Shown piece by piece: positions 27,662-39,720 of a DNA stretch of 64,000 nt. The notes under the pieces are model-generated. The model did no database searches. It saw nothing but the letters and a program-made list of their open reading frames with translations, and was not told where the DNA came from. The first letter of the stretch is position 1. Each line of letters starts with the position of its first letter. Source of the DNA: Methylocapsa palsarum (GTDB lineage Bacteria > Pseudomonadota > Alphaproteobacteria > Rhizobiales > Beijerinckiaceae); assembly GCF_900114285.1 (NCBI RefSeq), contig NZ_FOSN01000002.1, positions 310,001 to 374,000 of the forward strand, written 5' to 3'. The translations under genes and the position numbers were made by a program.

Positions 27662-28972
27662 ATGCTGGAGGACAAGGATCGCATCTTCACCAATCTCTAC
27701 GGCTATGGCGATTGGCGGCTCAAGGGCGCGCTGTCGCGCGGCGCCTGGGACAATACAAAAACCCTGATCGACAAGGGCAAGGACTGGATCATCAGCGAGA
27801 TGAAGGCTTCGGGCCTGCGCGGCCGCGGCGGCGCTGGCTTTCCGACCGGCCTCAAATGGTCCTTCATGCCGAAAGCCGATCCGGCCCGGCCGTCATACCT
27901 TGTCGTCAACGCCGACGAATCCGAGCCCGGAACCTGCAAGGACCGGGAAATCATGCGCAATGATCCCCAGCTCCTGATCGAGGGCTGTTTCATCGCCTGT
28001 TTCGCGATGGAGGCGCACGCCTGCTACATCTACATCCGCGGTGAATACATTCTCGAAGCGGAGCGGCTTGAGGCGGCGATCGAGCAGGCCTACGCCGCGA
28101 GGCTGGTCGGCGCGAACAATGTCCACGGCTGGCCGTTCGATATCTACGTTCACCATGGCGCCGGAGCCTATATCTGCGGCGAGGAGACGGCTCTCCTCGA
28201 GTCGCTCGAAGGCAAAAAAGGAATGCCGCGGTTGAAGCCGCCTTTTCCCGCCAACATGGGCCTCTACGGCAATCCGACGACCGTCAACAACGTCGAATCG
28301 ATCGCGGTCGCGCCGACCCTTCTACGACGGGGAGCGGCGTGGTTCGCCGGCTTCGGCGCGAAGAACAATGCCGGCACCAAGCTTTTCTGCATCTCCGGCC
28401 ATGTCAACAAGCCCTGCAACGTCGAAGAAGCGATGTCGATTCCGTTCCGCGAACTGATCGACAAGCATTGCGGCGGGGTTCGCGGCGGCTCTGACAATCT
28501 CCTCGCGGTCATCCCCGGAGGCTCCTCCGTGCCGTGCGTGCCGGCCGCTCAAATCATCGACGCCGCGATGGATTTCGACACATTGCGCGATCTGAAATCT
28601 GGCCTTGGCACGGCGGCCGTCATCGTGATGGACAAATCGACCGACATCATCCGGGCGATCGCAAGACTGAGCTATTTCTACAAGCACGAAAGCTGCGGCC
28701 AGTGCACGCCCTGCCGCGAGGGCACCGGCTGGCTGTGGCGCGTCGTCTCGCGGATGGCGGAAGGGCGCGCGCAAAAGCGCGAGATCGACATGCTGCTCGA
28801 AGTCACGACGCAAATCGAGGGGCATACGATCTGCGCGCTCGGCGACGCCGCCGCCTGGCCCGTTCAGGGCCTCATCCGCCATTTCCGTCCGGAAATCGAA
28901 CGGCGGATCGATCAATATTCGGCCAATCCGCATTCGGAACCGGTCAAGGATTTCGGCGTGGCCGCGGAATAG
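27662..28972 (+). CDS. nuoF: NADH-quinone oxidoreductase subunit F
   Basis: A 436-residue flavoprotein subunit that oxidises NADH. The NADH/FMN sites are [18 protein letters not shown] and [17 protein letters not shown], with [20 protein letters not shown] in the middle. The N3 [4Fe-4S] ligands are in [15 protein letters not shown] plus a later Cys ([13 protein letters not shown]). It is 9 bp after nuoE. Confidence 0.97.
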   Translation: MLEDKDRIFTNLYGYGDWRLKGALSRGAWDNTKTLIDKGKDWIISEMKASGLRGRGGAGFPTGLKWSFMPKADPARPSYLVVNADESEPGTCKDREIMRNDPQLLIEGCFIACFAMEAHACYIYIRGEYILEAERLEAAIEQAYAARLVGANNVHGWPFDIYVHHGAGAYICGEETALLESLEGKKGMPRLKPPFPANMGLYGNPTTVNNVESIAVAPTLLRRGAAWFAGFGAKNNAGTKLFCISGHVNKPCNVEEAMSIPFRELIDKHCGGVRGGSDNLLAVIPGGSSVPCVPAAQIIDAAMDFDTLRDLKSGLGTAAVIVMDKSTDIIRAIARLSYFYKHESCGQCTPCREGTGWLWRVVSRMAEGRAQKREIDMLLEVTTQIEGHTICALGDAAAWPVQGLIRHFRPEIERRIDQYSANPHSEPVKDFGVAAE

Positions 28973-29062
28973 GCGGCGAAGGTATTGTTTGTGGTTCGAC
29001 GCTTGATTGGAAAAGATTGAGCCGGACTCGATCCTGTCGAACCGCCGCATTAAGGACTGGGC

Positions 29063-31126
29063 ATGAGCAAACTGATCGTTGATGGCGTCGAAGTCGATGT
29101 CCCGCCGGAATACACGCTGTTGCAGGCGTGCGAAGTGGCGGGCGCCGAGATTCCGCGGTTTTGCTATCATGACAGGCTTTCGATCGCCGGCAATTGCCGG
29201 ATGTGCCTTGTCGAGGTGAAGGGCGGCCCACCCAAACCATCGGCCTCCTGCGCCGTCGCGGTCCGCGACCTCCGCCCCGGTCCGAACGGCGAGCTTCCCG
29301 TCGTGCTGACGAAGTCGCCGATGGTCAAGAAGGCCCGCGAAGGCGTGATGGAATTCCTGCTGATCAACCATCCGCTCGATTGCCCGATCTGCGATCAGGG
29401 CGGCGAATGCGATCTGCAAGATCAGGCGATGGCCTTCGGCTTCGCCGGATCGCGCTTTATCGAAAACAAGCGCGCGGTCGAGGACAAATACATCGGCCCG
29501 CTGGTGCGGACCTCGATGAACCGCTGCATTCATTGCACCCGCTGCGTGCGCTTCACCGCCGAGGTCGCCGGAACCGGCGACATGGGCGCGATCGGGCGCG
29601 GCGAGGACATGGAGATCACGACCTACCTCGAGACCGCGATGCGATCGGAGCTGCAAGGCAATGTCGCCGATCTCTGCCCGGTCGGCGCGCTGCTGCCAAA
29701 ACCTTATTCGTTCAAGGCGCGGTCGTGGGAGCTCGTCAAGACCGAATCGATTGACGTCATGGACGCGCAAGGCAGCGCGATCCGGATCGACACGCGCGGA
29801 CGTGAGGTGATGCGAATCCTTCCGCGCACCAACGAAGCCGTCAACGAGGAATGGATCTCGGACAAGACCCGCCAGATTGTCGACGGGCTGAAGACCCGCC
29901 GGCTCGATCGGCCCTACGTCCGCGAGAACGGCAAATTGCGGGCGGCGAGTTGGCAGGAGGCCTTCGGAATCATCGCCGCCAAGGTCGGCGCTTCGAGCCC
30001 CTCGCGCCTCGGCGCGATCGCGGGCGATCTTTGCGCGGTCGAGGAACTGTTCGCGTTGAAATCCCTTATGGATCTTCTTGGCGCGCGTTCAATCGATTGC
30101 CGTCAGGACGGCGTCAAGCTCGACCCGAAATTCGGCCGGGCGAGCTACATCTTCAATCCGACGATCGCCGGCATTGACGAGGCCGACGGCCTCATGATCA
30201 TCGGCTCGAATCCCCGCAAGGAAGCTCCGGTTCTGAACGCGCGCATCCGCAAGCGCTGGCTGCGCGGCGGCTTCAAGGTCGCCGTCATCGGCGAAAAAGC
30301 GGATTTGACCTATGATTATGTCTACCCCGGCGCCGGGCCTGAAACTCTGGCGACCTTCGCCGACCATGCTCCGGCCAAAATGGAGCGGCCGATGCTGCTG
30401 ATCGGGCAGGGGGCGCTCGCCCGGCCTGACGGTCTCGCGGTCCTCGCGCTCGCCGCCAAGGCGGCGGTTTCGCTGGGCGCCGTCAAGGACGGCTGGAACG
30501 GCCTCGCCATCCTGCACACGGCGGCGGCGCGGGTTGGCGGACTGGATCTTGGTTTTGTACCAGGAGAAGGCGGTCTCGACGCCAAGGCGATGTCGAAAGC
30601 GGGCGCGCTCGACGTTCTCTTCAATCTCGGCGCTGACGAGATCGATATTGAACCTGGCGCGTTCGTCATCTATCAGGGCTCTCACGGGGATCGCGGCGCC
30701 GCCCGCGCCGACGTCATTCTTCCGGGCGCGGCCTACACGGAAAAGCCCGGCATCTACGTCAACACGGAAGGGCGTCCGCAATTGGCCGACCGCGCCAACT
30801 TTCCGCCCGGCGATGCGCGCGAGGACTGGGCGATCCTGCGCGCCCTGTCTGAGGCGCTCGGCCGCAAACTGCCGTTCGACTCGCTGCGCGCCCTGCGCGC
30901 CCAGCTGTTCGCCGCCAGTCCTCATCTCGCCGAACTCGATCTCATTGCTCCGGGCGAGGCGCTCGACGTCGGGGCGCTCGCTGCAGCGGGCGGCGCGCCC
31001 GGCACTGCGCCCTTCGTTTCGCCGATCCGCGACTTCTATCTGACAAATCCGATCGCGCGCGCCTCGGCGGTGATGGCGGAATGTTCGGCGCTTTCCCAGA
31101 ACTTCGAACGGCAGGCGGCGGAGTAA
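29063..31126 (+). CDS. nuoG: NADH-quinone oxidoreductase subunit G
   Basis: A 687-residue subunit that carries several Fe-S clusters between FMN and the quinone arm. The N-terminal [2Fe-2S] ligands are in [20 protein letters not shown] and SASCAVAV. Then come [20 protein letters not shown] with the His ligand region, and [20 protein letters not shown]. The rest is a molybdopterin-oxidoreductase-like domain without the cofactor. Only 4 bp separate it from nuoH. Confidence 0.97.
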   Translation: MSKLIVDGVEVDVPPEYTLLQACEVAGAEIPRFCYHDRLSIAGNCRMCLVEVKGGPPKPSASCAVAVRDLRPGPNGELPVVLTKSPMVKKAREGVMEFLLINHPLDCPICDQGGECDLQDQAMAFGFAGSRFIENKRAVEDKYIGPLVRTSMNRCIHCTRCVRFTAEVAGTGDMGAIGRGEDMEITTYLETAMRSELQGNVADLCPVGALLPKPYSFKARSWELVKTESIDVMDAQGSAIRIDTRGREVMRILPRTNEAVNEEWISDKTRQIVDGLKTRRLDRPYVRENGKLRAASWQEAFGIIAAKVGASSPSRLGAIAGDLCAVEELFALKSLMDLLGARSIDCRQDGVKLDPKFGRASYIFNPTIAGIDEADGLMIIGSNPRKEAPVLNARIRKRWLRGGFKVAVIGEKADLTYDYVYPGAGPETLATFADHAPAKMERPMLLIGQGALARPDGLAVLALAAKAAVSLGAVKDGWNGLAILHTAAARVGGLDLGFVPGEGGLDAKAMSKAGALDVLFNLGADEIDIEPGAFVIYQGSHGDRGAARADVILPGAAYTEKPGIYVNTEGRPQLADRANFPPGDAREDWAILRALSEALGRKLPFDSLRALRAQLFAASPHLAELDLIAPGEALDVGALAAAGGAPGTAPFVSPIRDFYLTNPIARASAVMAECSALSQNFERQAAE

Positions 31127-31130
31127 GTCC

Positions 31131-32159
31131 ATGGCGGAAACTGGCTGGTTCCTGGCGTTGCTGATCACCTTGCTGAAAAGCGTCGTCCTTCTCGTCGTCC
31201 TGCTGATTTTCATCGCTTATGTCCTTTACGCCGATCGCAAGATCTGGGCGGCGGTGCAGTTGCGTCGCGGACCGAACGTTGTCGGACCGTGGGGGCTTTT
31301 CCAGAGCTTCGCCGACATGTTGAAGTTCGTGTTCAAGGAGCCGGTCATTCCGGACGGCGCGAACAAGGGTCTTTTCCTGCTTGCTCCCTTCGTGATGGGG
31401 CTTTTGTCGCTCGCCGCTTGGGCGGTGATCCCCGTCGCAGACGGTTGGGCGATCGCGGACATCAATGTGGGCGTTCTGTATATTCTCGCGGTGTCGTCGC
31501 TGAGCGTCTACGGAATCATCATGGGCGGCTGGGCGTCCAACTCCAAATATCCGTTCCTCTCGGCGCTTCGTTCGGCGGCGCAGATGATTTCTTATGAAGT
31601 CTCGATCGGCTTCGTCATCATCACCGTCCTTTTATGCGCCGGCTCGCTCAATCTCGGCGATATCGTGAACGCGCAGGATTCGAAGTTCGGACTGCTCGGA
31701 TGGTACTGGCTGCCGCTGTTTCCGATGTTCGTGATTTTCTTCATCTCGGCGCTGGCCGAAACCAACCGGCCGCCTTTCGATCTTGTCGAGGCCGAGTCCG
31801 AACTCGTCGCCGGCTTCATGGTCGAATATTCCTCGACTCCCTACATGCTGTTCATGCTGTCGGAATATGTCGCGATCATCACGATGTGCGCGATGATGAC
31901 GATCCTGTTCCTCGGAGGCTGGCTCTCGCCGATCCCGTTCTTCCCGTTCACCGAGGTTCCTGGGGTCATCTGGTTCCTTCTGAAGGTCTGCGCGATCTTC
32001 TTTCTGATCTCGATGGTCAAAGCGTTCGTGCCGCGCTATCGCTACGATCAGCTGATGCGGCTCGGATGGAAGGTTTTCCTGCCGATTTCACTGGTCATGG
32101 TCGTGCTGGTCGCGGGCGTGCTTGAGTTCACCGGCTGGGGCGCGGGGATGGCGCAATGA
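31131..32159 (+). CDS. nuoH: NADH-quinone oxidoreductase subunit H
   Basis: A 342-residue membrane subunit with about eight helices at the quinone entry. The conserved loops are [20 protein letters not shown] (loop 1) and [20 protein letters not shown] followed by MVEYSS (acidic loop coupled to proton transfer). It has a normal length and lies immediately before nuoI. Confidence 0.97.
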   Translation: MAETGWFLALLITLLKSVVLLVVLLIFIAYVLYADRKIWAAVQLRRGPNVVGPWGLFQSFADMLKFVFKEPVIPDGANKGLFLLAPFVMGLLSLAAWAVIPVADGWAIADINVGVLYILAVSSLSVYGIIMGGWASNSKYPFLSALRSAAQMISYEVSIGFVIITVLLCAGSLNLGDIVNAQDSKFGLLGWYWLPLFPMFVIFFISALAETNRPPFDLVEAESELVAGFMVEYSSTPYMLFMLSEYVAIITMCAMMTILFLGGWLSPIPFFPFTEVPGVIWFLLKVCAIFFLISMVKAFVPRYRYDQLMRLGWKVFLPISLVMVVLVAGVLEFTGWGAGMAQ

Positions 32160-32184
32160 CGAACTGGAGAGGCGAGCACCGCTC

Positions 32185-32673
32185 ATGAAACTCGATCAAG
32201 CCGCAAAGTCGGTTTTCCTGACAGAATTCGTCGGGGCCTTCATGCTGTCGATGCGTTACATGTTCAAACCCAAGCCGACCCTGAACTATCCGCACGAGAA
32301 GAATCCGCAATCGCCGCGCTATCGCGGCGAGCATGCCCTTCGCCGCTATCCAAACGGCGAAGAGCGCTGCATCGCCTGCAAGCTGTGCGAGGCGATCTGC
32401 CCGGCGCAGGCGATCACGATCGAAGCGGGCCCGCGACGCAACGACGGCACGCGCCGCACGACCCGCTACGACATCGACATGGTCAAATGCATCTATTGCG
32501 GATTTTGCCAGGAAGCTTGCCCGGTCGACGCGATCGTCGAAGGGCCGAATGCGGAATTCGCCGTCGAAACGCGCGAGGAGCTTTATTACGACAAGAACCG
32601 GCTGCTCGAGAACGGCGCCAGATGGGAACGCGAAATCGCGCGCAACATTGCGCTCGACGCGCCTTACCGGTGA
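32185..32673 (+). CDS. nuoI: NADH-quinone oxidoreductase subunit I
   Basis: A 162-residue ferredoxin-type subunit with clusters N6a and N6b. The two CxxCxxCxxxCP motifs are [19 protein letters not shown] and [20 protein letters not shown]. The start at ATG 32185 ([19 protein letters not shown]) gives the standard amphipathic N-terminal helix; the frame upstream overlaps nuoH and is not used. Confidence 0.96.
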   Translation: MKLDQAAKSVFLTEFVGAFMLSMRYMFKPKPTLNYPHEKNPQSPRYRGEHALRRYPNGEERCIACKLCEAICPAQAITIEAGPRRNDGTRRTTRYDIDMVKCIYCGFCQEACPVDAIVEGPNAEFAVETREELYYDKNRLLENGARWEREIARNIALDAPYR

Positions 32674-32761
32674 TGAAGTCGTGCGGATGTTTGAGCGTTT
32701 TGACGCCGCGCCGCCAGCCGCTCTATGCGAGCGCGCGGCGCACTGCGGATGAGGTCGGATC

Positions 32762-33370
32762 ATGAATGTTGAAGGACTCTTTTTCTACCTGTTCTCGGCC
32801 ATCATGATCGGCTCGGCGTTCATGGTGATTTCGAGCCGCAACCCGGTGCATTCGGTGCTGTTCCTCATCCTCGCCTTCTTCAATGCGGCGGGGCTGTTTC
32901 TGCTGCTCGGCGCCGAGTTCCTGGCGATGCTGCTTCTGATCGTTTACGTCGGCGCCGTCGCGGTGCTGTTCCTGTTCGTCGTCATGATGCTCGACGTCGA
33001 TTTCACTGAGATGAAGCAGGGCGTTCTGAAATATCTGCCGCTCGCCGCGACGATTGGCGTCATCGTGCTGTTCGAGCTCATTCTCGTCGACAGCGTCTGG
33101 ACGATCGCGCCTTCCTCGATCGCCAGCGTCACGACGCCGGCGCCCCCGGGCATGACCAACACGATGGCGCTCGGGCGCGTGCTTTACACGCAATATGTCT
33201 ACCTCTTCCTGGCCGCCGGTTTCATTCTGCTGACCGCCATGATCGGCGCTATCGTCCTGACCCTTCAACACAAGGTCGGCGTCAAACGTCAGGACGTCTC
33301 GGCGCAGAATGCGCGCACCCCGGCCGAGGCGGTTGAAATTCGCAAAGTGCCGTCACGGCAAGGCGTTTGA
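32762..33370 (+). CDS. nuoJ: NADH-quinone oxidoreductase subunit J
   Basis: A 202-residue membrane subunit with five helices. FYLFSAIMIGSAFMVISSRN and the conserved helix 3 region (FLAMLLLIVYVGAVAVLFLF, whose pi-bulge couples redox to proton pumping) are typical. The C-terminal tail is polar and slightly long, as in other alphaproteobacteria. Confidence 0.95.
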   Translation: MNVEGLFFYLFSAIMIGSAFMVISSRNPVHSVLFLILAFFNAAGLFLLLGAEFLAMLLLIVYVGAVAVLFLFVVMMLDVDFTEMKQGVLKYLPLAATIGVIVLFELILVDSVWTIAPSSIASVTTPAPPGMTNTMALGRVLYTQYVYLFLAAGFILLTAMIGAIVLTLQHKVGVKRQDVSAQNARTPAEAVEIRKVPSRQGV

Positions 33371-33415
33371 GGCGGGCATGCATCAGGAAACCAGACGCGG
33401 CGCGCGGAGATCAAG

Positions 33416-33724
33416 ATGATGATTTCACTTTCTAGATATCTGGTGGTCGCCGCGATCATGTTCTTTCTCGGCATTTGCGGCATCATTCTGAACCGCAAAA
33501 ACATCATCGTCATCCTGATGTCTGTCGAACTGATCTTGCTGTCGGTGAACATTAATCTCGTCGCTTTTTCGGCCTTCCTCGGTGACCTGACCGGGCAGGT
33601 CTTCGCCCTGTTCATCCTGACGGTCGCCGCATCGGAGGCGGCCATCGGACTCGCCATTCTCGTGTCCTATTACCGAAATCGAGGGTCGATCGCGGTCGAC
33701 GACATCAACATGATGAAGGGCTGA
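33416..33724 (+). CDS. nuoK: NADH-quinone oxidoreductase subunit K
   Basis: A 102-residue, three-helix membrane subunit related to MrpC. The buried acidic residues in helices 2 and 3 are present ([20 protein letters not shown] and [20 protein letters not shown]). It lies 6 bp before nuoL. Confidence 0.96.
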   Translation: MMISLSRYLVVAAIMFFLGICGIILNRKNIIVILMSVELILLSVNINLVAFSAFLGDLTGQVFALFILTVAASEAAIGLAILVSYYRNRGSIAVDDINMMKG

Positions 33725-33730
33725 GCCGAT

Positions 33731-35830
33731 ATGTACGCGGCAATCGTTTTCCTTCCGCTCCTCGGGTTCCTGATCGCCGGGCCGTTTGGCCGGCGCCTCG
33801 GCAATCGCCCGTCCGAGATTGTCACCACCAGCCTCCTGTTCATCTCGGCCGCGCTGTCCTGGGTGGTCTTTTTCAGCGTCGCTCTCGGCGACACGCCGGA
33901 AAGCGTGTCATTGCTCGGCAACTGGTTCACCTCGGGCGCTCTGAAGGTCGACTGGTCGCTGCGCGTCGATACGCTGACCGCGGTGATGCTCATCGTCGTC
34001 ACGACGGTCTCGTCGCTCGTTCATCTTTATTCGGTCGGCTACATGAATGAGGATCCCTGCCGGCCTCGCTTCTTTTCTTATCTGTCGCTCTTCACGTTCG
34101 CCATGCTCATGCTGGTGACGGCCGACAATCTGGTCCAGATGTTCTTCGGCTGGGAGGGCGTCGGCCTCGCCTCCTATCTGCTGATCGGGTTCTGGTATGA
34201 GAAGCCCTCGGCCAACGCCGCGGCGATCAAGGCCTTCGTCGTCAACCGCGTCGGCGATTTCGGATTCGCGCTCGGAATTTTCCTCGTCTTCACGCTGACC
34301 AATTCTGTCTCCTTCGAGCAGATTTTCGCGGCGGCTCCGGGCCTCGCCCACAAGACGATCCATATTTTCAGCGCCGACATGGACGCCCTGACGCTTGCGT
34401 CGCTGCTCTTGTTCATGGGCGCGATGGGAAAGTCCGCGCAAATCCTGCTGCACACCTGGCTGCCGGACGCCATGGAAGGCCCGACGCCCGTGTCCGCGCT
34501 GATCCACGCCGCGACCATGGTCACGGCCGGCGTATTCATGGTGGCGAGACTCTCGCCGATCTTCGAGCAGGCACCTGCGGCGCTGTCTTTCGTCACCATC
34601 ATCGGCGCGACGACGGCGTTTTTCGCCGCGACCGTCGGCCTTGTCCAGAACGACATCAAGCGCGTCATCGCCTATTCGACCTGCTCCCAGCTTGGCTACA
34701 TGTTCGTCGGCCTTGGCGTCGGTGGATATTCGCTCGGCATTTTCCACCTTTTCACGCACGCCTTTTTCAAGGCGCTTTTGTTCCTCGGAGCAGGCTCGGT
34801 GATCGTCGCCATGCATCACGAGCAGGACATGCGCAAAATGGGCGGCCTGTGGCGGAACATCCCCTTCACCTTCGCCATGATGACGATCGGCACTTTGGCT
34901 TTGACGGGGTTTCCGCTGACCTCCGGATATTTTTCCAAAGACGCCATCATCGAAGCCTCCTACGCCTCGGACCGGTTCGGCGCCTCCTACGGATATCTGA
35001 TGACCACGGTGGCGGCCGGGCTGACATCGTTCTATTCTTGGCGGCTCGTTTTCATGACCTTCTTCGGCCCCAAACAATGGGCGGGGGACGCACATTCCAT
35101 CGAAGACGCCTCGCCTGTCGTCGCCGGTCATGATCATAGCGCAACCGCGCCGGCCCACGATCTTCATGGACACGATGCGCATGCGTTTGATTCGCATGGT
35201 GATGCGAGTCATGGCGACTCAAGTCATGCGCATGACGCCCATGGACATGAGTCCCATCATCTCGACCCGCACGAATCGCCGATCACCATGCTGGCGCCGC
35301 TGGGCGTCCTCGCTCTCGGCGCCTTGTTCGCGGGCTTTATCTTCCACAATTATTTCATCGGCGAAGGGGTCGCGGAGTTCTGGAAGAACTCGCTCTATTT
35401 CGGTCCCGGCAACCATATCCTTGAAGAGATGGAGCATATTCCAGAACTCGCCAAACAGGCGCCGACGCTCCTGATGGTGGTCGGGTTCCTGACCGCCCTC
35501 TACGTCTATATTCTCGCGCCGGGAACGGCGGCGCGGCTTGCGAACGCCATGCCCGCGCTTTACCGGTTCCTGCTCAACAAATGGTACTTCGACGAGCTTT
35601 ACGACAAGATTTTCGTGCGTCCCGCATTCTGGCTCGGCCGGCTGTTCTGGAAGGGGGGCGACGGTGCCATCATCGACCGACTTGGACCTGACGGCGTCGC
35701 GGCGCGCGTGATCGACGTCACTGGCCGCGCCGTCAAGCTGCAAACCGGCTACATCTACAATTACGCCTTTGCGATGCTCGTTGGCGTGGCGGCCGTGATC
35801 ACCTGGTACGCTGTTTGGGGGCTCCGCTAA
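33731..35830 (+). CDS. nuoL: NADH-quinone oxidoreductase subunit L, with His-rich insert
   Basis: A 699-residue antiporter-like proton-pumping subunit at the distal end of complex I. The family helices are intact: [57 protein letters not shown], and the lateral-helix end ([20 protein letters not shown]). Between helices, at about residues 460-515, sits a loop dominated by His, Asp, Ala and Gly (for example [20 protein letters not shown]), encoded by repetitive CAT/GAT-rich DNA at 35120-35275. Similar loops occur in some related genomes; a metal-binding role is conceivable but unproven. The stop overlaps the nuoM start (TAATG). Confidence 0.96.
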   Translation: MYAAIVFLPLLGFLIAGPFGRRLGNRPSEIVTTSLLFISAALSWVVFFSVALGDTPESVSLLGNWFTSGALKVDWSLRVDTLTAVMLIVVTTVSSLVHLYSVGYMNEDPCRPRFFSYLSLFTFAMLMLVTADNLVQMFFGWEGVGLASYLLIGFWYEKPSANAAAIKAFVVNRVGDFGFALGIFLVFTLTNSVSFEQIFAAAPGLAHKTIHIFSADMDALTLASLLLFMGAMGKSAQILLHTWLPDAMEGPTPVSALIHAATMVTAGVFMVARLSPIFEQAPAALSFVTIIGATTAFFAATVGLVQNDIKRVIAYSTCSQLGYMFVGLGVGGYSLGIFHLFTHAFFKALLFLGAGSVIVAMHHEQDMRKMGGLWRNIPFTFAMMTIGTLALTGFPLTSGYFSKDAIIEASYASDRFGASYGYLMTTVAAGLTSFYSWRLVFMTFFGPKQWAGDAHSIEDASPVVAGHDHSATAPAHDLHGHDAHAFDSHGDASHGDSSHAHDAHGHESHHLDPHESPITMLAPLGVLALGALFAGFIFHNYFIGEGVAEFWKNSLYFGPGNHILEEMEHIPELAKQAPTLLMVVGFLTALYVYILAPGTAARLANAMPALYRFLLNKWYFDELYDKIFVRPAFWLGRLFWKGGDGAIIDRLGPDGVAARVIDVTGRAVKLQTGYIYNYAFAMLVGVAAVITWYAVWGLR

Positions 35831-37356
35831 TGTTCGGTTTCGGGATTCTCTCCTGCATCGTTTTCCTTCCTCTGGTCGGCGCCGCCTTCATTCTCGCGCT
35901 GCGCGGCGATGACGAAGCCACCCTCGAAAATGCGCGCTGGGCGGCGCTCGGCACGACCGTCATCGTGTTTATCCTCTCTCTCGTCGCCTACGCGCGATTC
36001 GATTCGTCCTCGGCGGCGTTTCAGCTCGTCGAAGAAAAAGGCTGGTTCGGCGCAGGCCTTGTGTACAAGCTGGGAGTCGATGGCCTGTCGATGCCCTTCC
36101 TGGTGCTCACGGCGTTCCTGATGCCGTTCTGCATTGCGGCGTCCTGGAAATCCATTGACCATCGGGTCAAGGAATACATGATCGCGTTTCTTGTCCTTGA
36201 AACCTTGATGCTTGGGGTCTTTTCCGCACTCGACCTGGTGCTGTTCTACCTGTTCTTCGAGGGCGGGCTCATCCCGATGTTCCTGATCATTGGGATCTGG
36301 GGCGGCAAACGCCGTGTCTACGCGAGTTTCAAATTCTTCCTCTACACGCTGGCCGGATCGCTGCTCATGCTGCTGGCGATCATGGCGATGTACGGCGTCG
36401 CCGGCACGACGGACATCACCGTCCTGTTGAAGACCAGCTTTCCCGCGTCCATGCAGAAATGGCTGTGGCTGGCGTTTTTCGCCTCCCTCGCCGTCAAGAT
36501 GCCGATGTGGCCGGTTCATACTTGGCTTCCCGACGCGCACGTCGAGGCTCCGACCGCAGGCTCGGTCATCCTCGCCGGGATCCTGCTCAAGATGGGCGGC
36601 TACGGTTTCATCCGTTTTTCGCTCCCGATGTTTCCGGACGCCTCCGCCTATTTCACGCCGCTGGTCTTCGCGATGTCGATCATTGCGATCATCTACACCT
36701 CGCTCGTCGCGCTTGTGCAGGAGGATATGAAGAAGCTTATCGCCTATTCCTCGGTGGCGCATATGGGCTTCGTGACGATGGGACTGTTCAGCATGACGCA
36801 ACAGGGCGTGCAGGGAGCGGTCTTTCAGATGGTTTCCCATGGGCTCGTGTCGGGGGCGCTGTTCCTGTGCGTCGGCGTCGTCTACGACCGGATGCACACC
36901 CGCGACATCGCGGCCTACGGAGGCCTCGTCGCGCGGATGCCGCTGTACGCGGTCGCGTTCATGGTGTTCACGATGGCCAATGTCGGATTGCCCGGAACCT
37001 CGGGGTTCATCGGCGAGTTCTTGACCCTTCTCGGCGCATTCAGGGTCAACAGCTGGGTCGCGTTTTTTGCGACGACCGGCGTCATCCTCTCGGCCGCCTA
37101 CGCGCTCTACTTGTACCGGCGGGTTATTTTTGGAGTGCTCGACAAGCCGTCTCTCCAGACAATTCTCGATCTGTCTCCGCGCGAAGTCGCGCTGCTCGCG
37201 CCGCTGGTCGCGCTGACGATCTATTACGGAATTCATCCCGGCCCGGTCCTCGACAGCTCCGCAAGTTCGATCACGGCGCTGATCAGGAATTACGACGCCG
37301 CCATCGCGACGACCAAGACCGCCGCGCTGGCCCTCGAACAGGCCGCGTTCAAATGA
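35830..37356 (+). CDS. nuoM: NADH-quinone oxidoreductase subunit M
   Basis: A 508-residue antiporter-like subunit. Start ATG 35830 shares one base with the nuoL stop. Signatures are [20 protein letters not shown] with the key Glu, [58 protein letters not shown] and [16 protein letters not shown]. Length is normal; the next gene is nuoN after 69 bp. Confidence 0.97.
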   Translation: MFGFGILSCIVFLPLVGAAFILALRGDDEATLENARWAALGTTVIVFILSLVAYARFDSSSAAFQLVEEKGWFGAGLVYKLGVDGLSMPFLVLTAFLMPFCIAASWKSIDHRVKEYMIAFLVLETLMLGVFSALDLVLFYLFFEGGLIPMFLIIGIWGGKRRVYASFKFFLYTLAGSLLMLLAIMAMYGVAGTTDITVLLKTSFPASMQKWLWLAFFASLAVKMPMWPVHTWLPDAHVEAPTAGSVILAGILLKMGGYGFIRFSLPMFPDASAYFTPLVFAMSIIAIIYTSLVALVQEDMKKLIAYSSVAHMGFVTMGLFSMTQQGVQGAVFQMVSHGLVSGALFLCVGVVYDRMHTRDIAAYGGLVARMPLYAVAFMVFTMANVGLPGTSGFIGEFLTLLGAFRVNSWVAFFATTGVILSAAYALYLYRRVIFGVLDKPSLQTILDLSPREVALLAPLVALTIYYGIHPGPVLDSSASSITALIRNYDAAIATTKTAALALEQAAFK

Positions 37357-37425
37357 CCGAGGCTCCGGCGTCCGCCTGATCCGCATCCAACTCCCAACGG
37401 TCAAAACTTCTGAAAGCTGATTGAA

Positions 37426-38859
37426 ATGGCGCCCTTGTCCTTCGCCCTCGCGCATAGCCTGCCGGAAGTGATTCTGGCGTTCGGCGTCCTCGGCCTGGTG
37501 CTTTTCGGCGCGCTCCGGGGCACTGATTCGGATGGGCCGGCGACAGAGATCGCGGTGGGCCTGCTTGGCCTTGCGATCGTCACCATCCTGCTTGGCTCCC
37601 ACACGACCGCGGTCGTCTTTGACGGAGCCTTCATCGACGACGGCTTTGGCCGTTTCATGAAGGTGCTGACTCTCGTCGGGGCGCTTGTCACGCTGGTGAT
37701 GGGGCAGGACTTTCTCGCGCGCAAACGGATCGACAAGTTCGAATTTCCCATCCTCGTCGTTCTGGCGACGCTTGGGATGCTAATGCTGATTTCGGCCTCC
37801 AGCCTCCTGTCGCTCTATCTCGGCCTCGAACTGATGTCGCTCGCCCTCTACGTCCTCGCGAGCTTTGACCGCGGCGACCTGAGGGCGTCCGAGGCGGGCC
37901 TCAAATATTTCGTCCTCGGGGCTTTGTCGTCGGGGATGCTGCTCTATGGCGCTTCGCTGCTTTACGGCTTCTCCGGAACCTTAACGTTTTCGGGCATCGC
38001 CGAGGCGTTGCGCGGCGCGCCCTCCCTTGGCGTCGTCTTCGGCCTCGTTTTCCTCTTGTCCGGTCTCGCCTTCAAGATGTCGGCGGTTCCTTTCCACATG
38101 TGGACGCCGGACGTCTATGAAGGGGCGCCGACTCCGGTGACGGCTTTCTTCGCCTCGGCGGCGAAAATGGCCGCCGTCGCCGTCACCGTGCGCATCGTCA
38201 TGACTGCATTCCCGGCCGCCGCCGCCCAATGGCGGCAAATCATCGTTTTCATTTCAATCCTTTCGATGGCGCTCGGCGCCTTCGCGGCGATTGGCCAGAC
38301 CAACATCAAGCGCCTGATGGCCTATTCGTCGATCGGACATATCGGCTTCGCCCTCGTAGGCCTTGCGGCGGCCAGCGAAGCGGGCGTTTCCGGCGTGCTC
38401 GCCTATATGGCGATCTACCTCGTCATGACGCTTGGCGCGTTCGCCGCCATTCTGGCGATGCGCATTGACGGCAAAAGCGTCGAGAACATCGCCGACCTGT
38501 CCGGCCTCGGCCGGACCGACGCCGTGATGGCTTTCTTTCTCGCGGTCATGATGTTCTCGCTGGCGGGCATCCCTCCGCTCGCAGGGTTCTTCGCCAAATG
38601 GTACGTCTTCAACGCCGCGATTCAGGCGGAGCTTTACCCGCTCGCCGTCATCGGGGTGCTCTCAAGCGCGGTGGCGGCGTATTACTATCTGCGCATTGTC
38701 AAAGTGATGTATTTTGACGAACCCGCGCAAGCGTTCGACAAAGCCCCGCCCGCTCTGCGCGTCGTGCTTGCGACGAGCGGCCTTCTCGTGCTGTTGTTGT
38801 TTGCATATCCGGGTGGTTTTATCGCCGCTACCACGGCGGCGGCTAAATCCTTGTTCTGA
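37426..38859 (+). CDS. nuoN: NADH-quinone oxidoreductase subunit N
   Basis: A 477-residue antiporter-like subunit that closes the 14-gene operon. LSLYLGLELMSLALYVLASF, AFKMSAVPFHMWTPDVYEGA with PTPVTAFFASAAKMAA, and NIKRLMAYSSIGHIGFALVG are family hallmarks. birA starts 26 bp downstream, so the transcript likely continues. Confidence 0.97.
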   Translation: MAPLSFALAHSLPEVILAFGVLGLVLFGALRGTDSDGPATEIAVGLLGLAIVTILLGSHTTAVVFDGAFIDDGFGRFMKVLTLVGALVTLVMGQDFLARKRIDKFEFPILVVLATLGMLMLISASSLLSLYLGLELMSLALYVLASFDRGDLRASEAGLKYFVLGALSSGMLLYGASLLYGFSGTLTFSGIAEALRGAPSLGVVFGLVFLLSGLAFKMSAVPFHMWTPDVYEGAPTPVTAFFASAAKMAAVAVTVRIVMTAFPAAAAQWRQIIVFISILSMALGAFAAIGQTNIKRLMAYSSIGHIGFALVGLAAASEAGVSGVLAYMAIYLVMTLGAFAAILAMRIDGKSVENIADLSGLGRTDAVMAFFLAVMMFSLAGIPPLAGFFAKWYVFNAAIQAELYPLAVIGVLSSAVAAYYYLRIVKVMYFDEPAQAFDKAPPALRVVLATSGLLVLLLFAYPGGFIAATTAAAKSLF

Positions 38860-38885
38860 TTTTCGGCCAGGCTGGTGGTTCACTG

Positions 38886-39671
38886 TTGCGTCTCGCCGGC
38901 TCCGCCCATGATAAGAACTTCCGGCTGGCGCTGCATGATCAGCTGGTTTCCACAAATGATGAGGCGTTAAGCCGCGCGCGCGCCGGCGATCAGGGCCAGC
39001 TCTGGGTCGTCGCTGAAACGCAGAGCGGCGGGCGGGGACGAAACGGACGAAACTGGTCCTCCCCCCCTGGCAATCTTTATGCGAGCCTCTTACTGATCGA
39101 TCCGGCGCCGGCGTGTCAGGCCGCCGAGCTTGGATTTGTCGTCAGCGTCGCTCTTGCGGAGGCGCTGCGCGAAATTCTCGCTGGCGATTCTCGGCTCGCC
39201 ATCAAATGGCCGAACGATATTCTCTTTGCCGGCGCGAAACTCGCGGGCATTCTTCTTGAAAGCGCCCATCTGCCCGACGGACGGCTCGCCTGCGTCGCCG
39301 GAGTTGGCGTCAATTGCAATTCCCACCCAAACGACGCACTGTATAAAACGACGGATCTTGGCGTAATCTTGGGTAAAATTTCCGCGCCGGAGACATTATT
39401 CGAGCAGCTGTCGGCGCAAATGGTCTATTGGCTGGGCGTCTGGCGGCAGGGCGGCGATTTCGCCTCGATTCGGGAGCGCTGGCTTTCGCTTGCTGCGGGA
39501 ATCGGCAAACCGGTCAAAGTGGCGCGGCCCACCGGGCCTCTCGAAGGCGTTTTCCGGACGATCGACGAAACGGGGCGACTTGTCCTTGATTGCGGGCCGG
39601 TCGAGGTCTTGGTGGAGGCTGGCGACGTATTTCTTCTCGCGCAGCCGGGCGGCGCCCGCGCAGGATTGTAG
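38886..39671 (+). CDS. birA: Biotin-[acetyl-CoA-carboxylase] ligase
   Basis: A 261-residue enzyme that activates biotin as biotinyl-AMP and attaches it to carrier proteins. The core motif is ETQSGGRGRNGRNWSSPPGN (biotin-AMP loop), followed by AIKWPNDILFAGAKLAGILL and GVGVNCNSHP. It lacks the N-terminal helix-turn-helix of the E. coli BirA, so it is a ligase only and not a repressor. The start TTG 38886 gives an early LHDQLVSTNDEALSRA substrate-entry strand. The order nuoN-birA-rnj is common in Rhizobiales. Confidence 0.92.
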   Translation: MRLAGSAHDKNFRLALHDQLVSTNDEALSRARAGDQGQLWVVAETQSGGRGRNGRNWSSPPGNLYASLLLIDPAPACQAAELGFVVSVALAEALREILAGDSRLAIKWPNDILFAGAKLAGILLESAHLPDGRLACVAGVGVNCNSHPNDALYKTTDLGVILGKISAPETLFEQLSAQMVYWLGVWRQGGDFASIRERWLSLAAGIGKPVKVARPTGPLEGVFRTIDETGRLVLDCGPVEVLVEAGDVFLLAQPGGARAGL

Positions 39672-39720
39672 GGATTATGATGACTGGTCGACAACAGGAG
39701 CTCCAGGCGAGCGATGACAG

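Noticed and set aside
35827-37602. 591-codon open frame on the minus strand opposite nuoM
   Set aside because: Highly charged, His/Arg/Glu-rich composition typical of the antisense of membrane-protein genes; no domain, and nuoM is certain.
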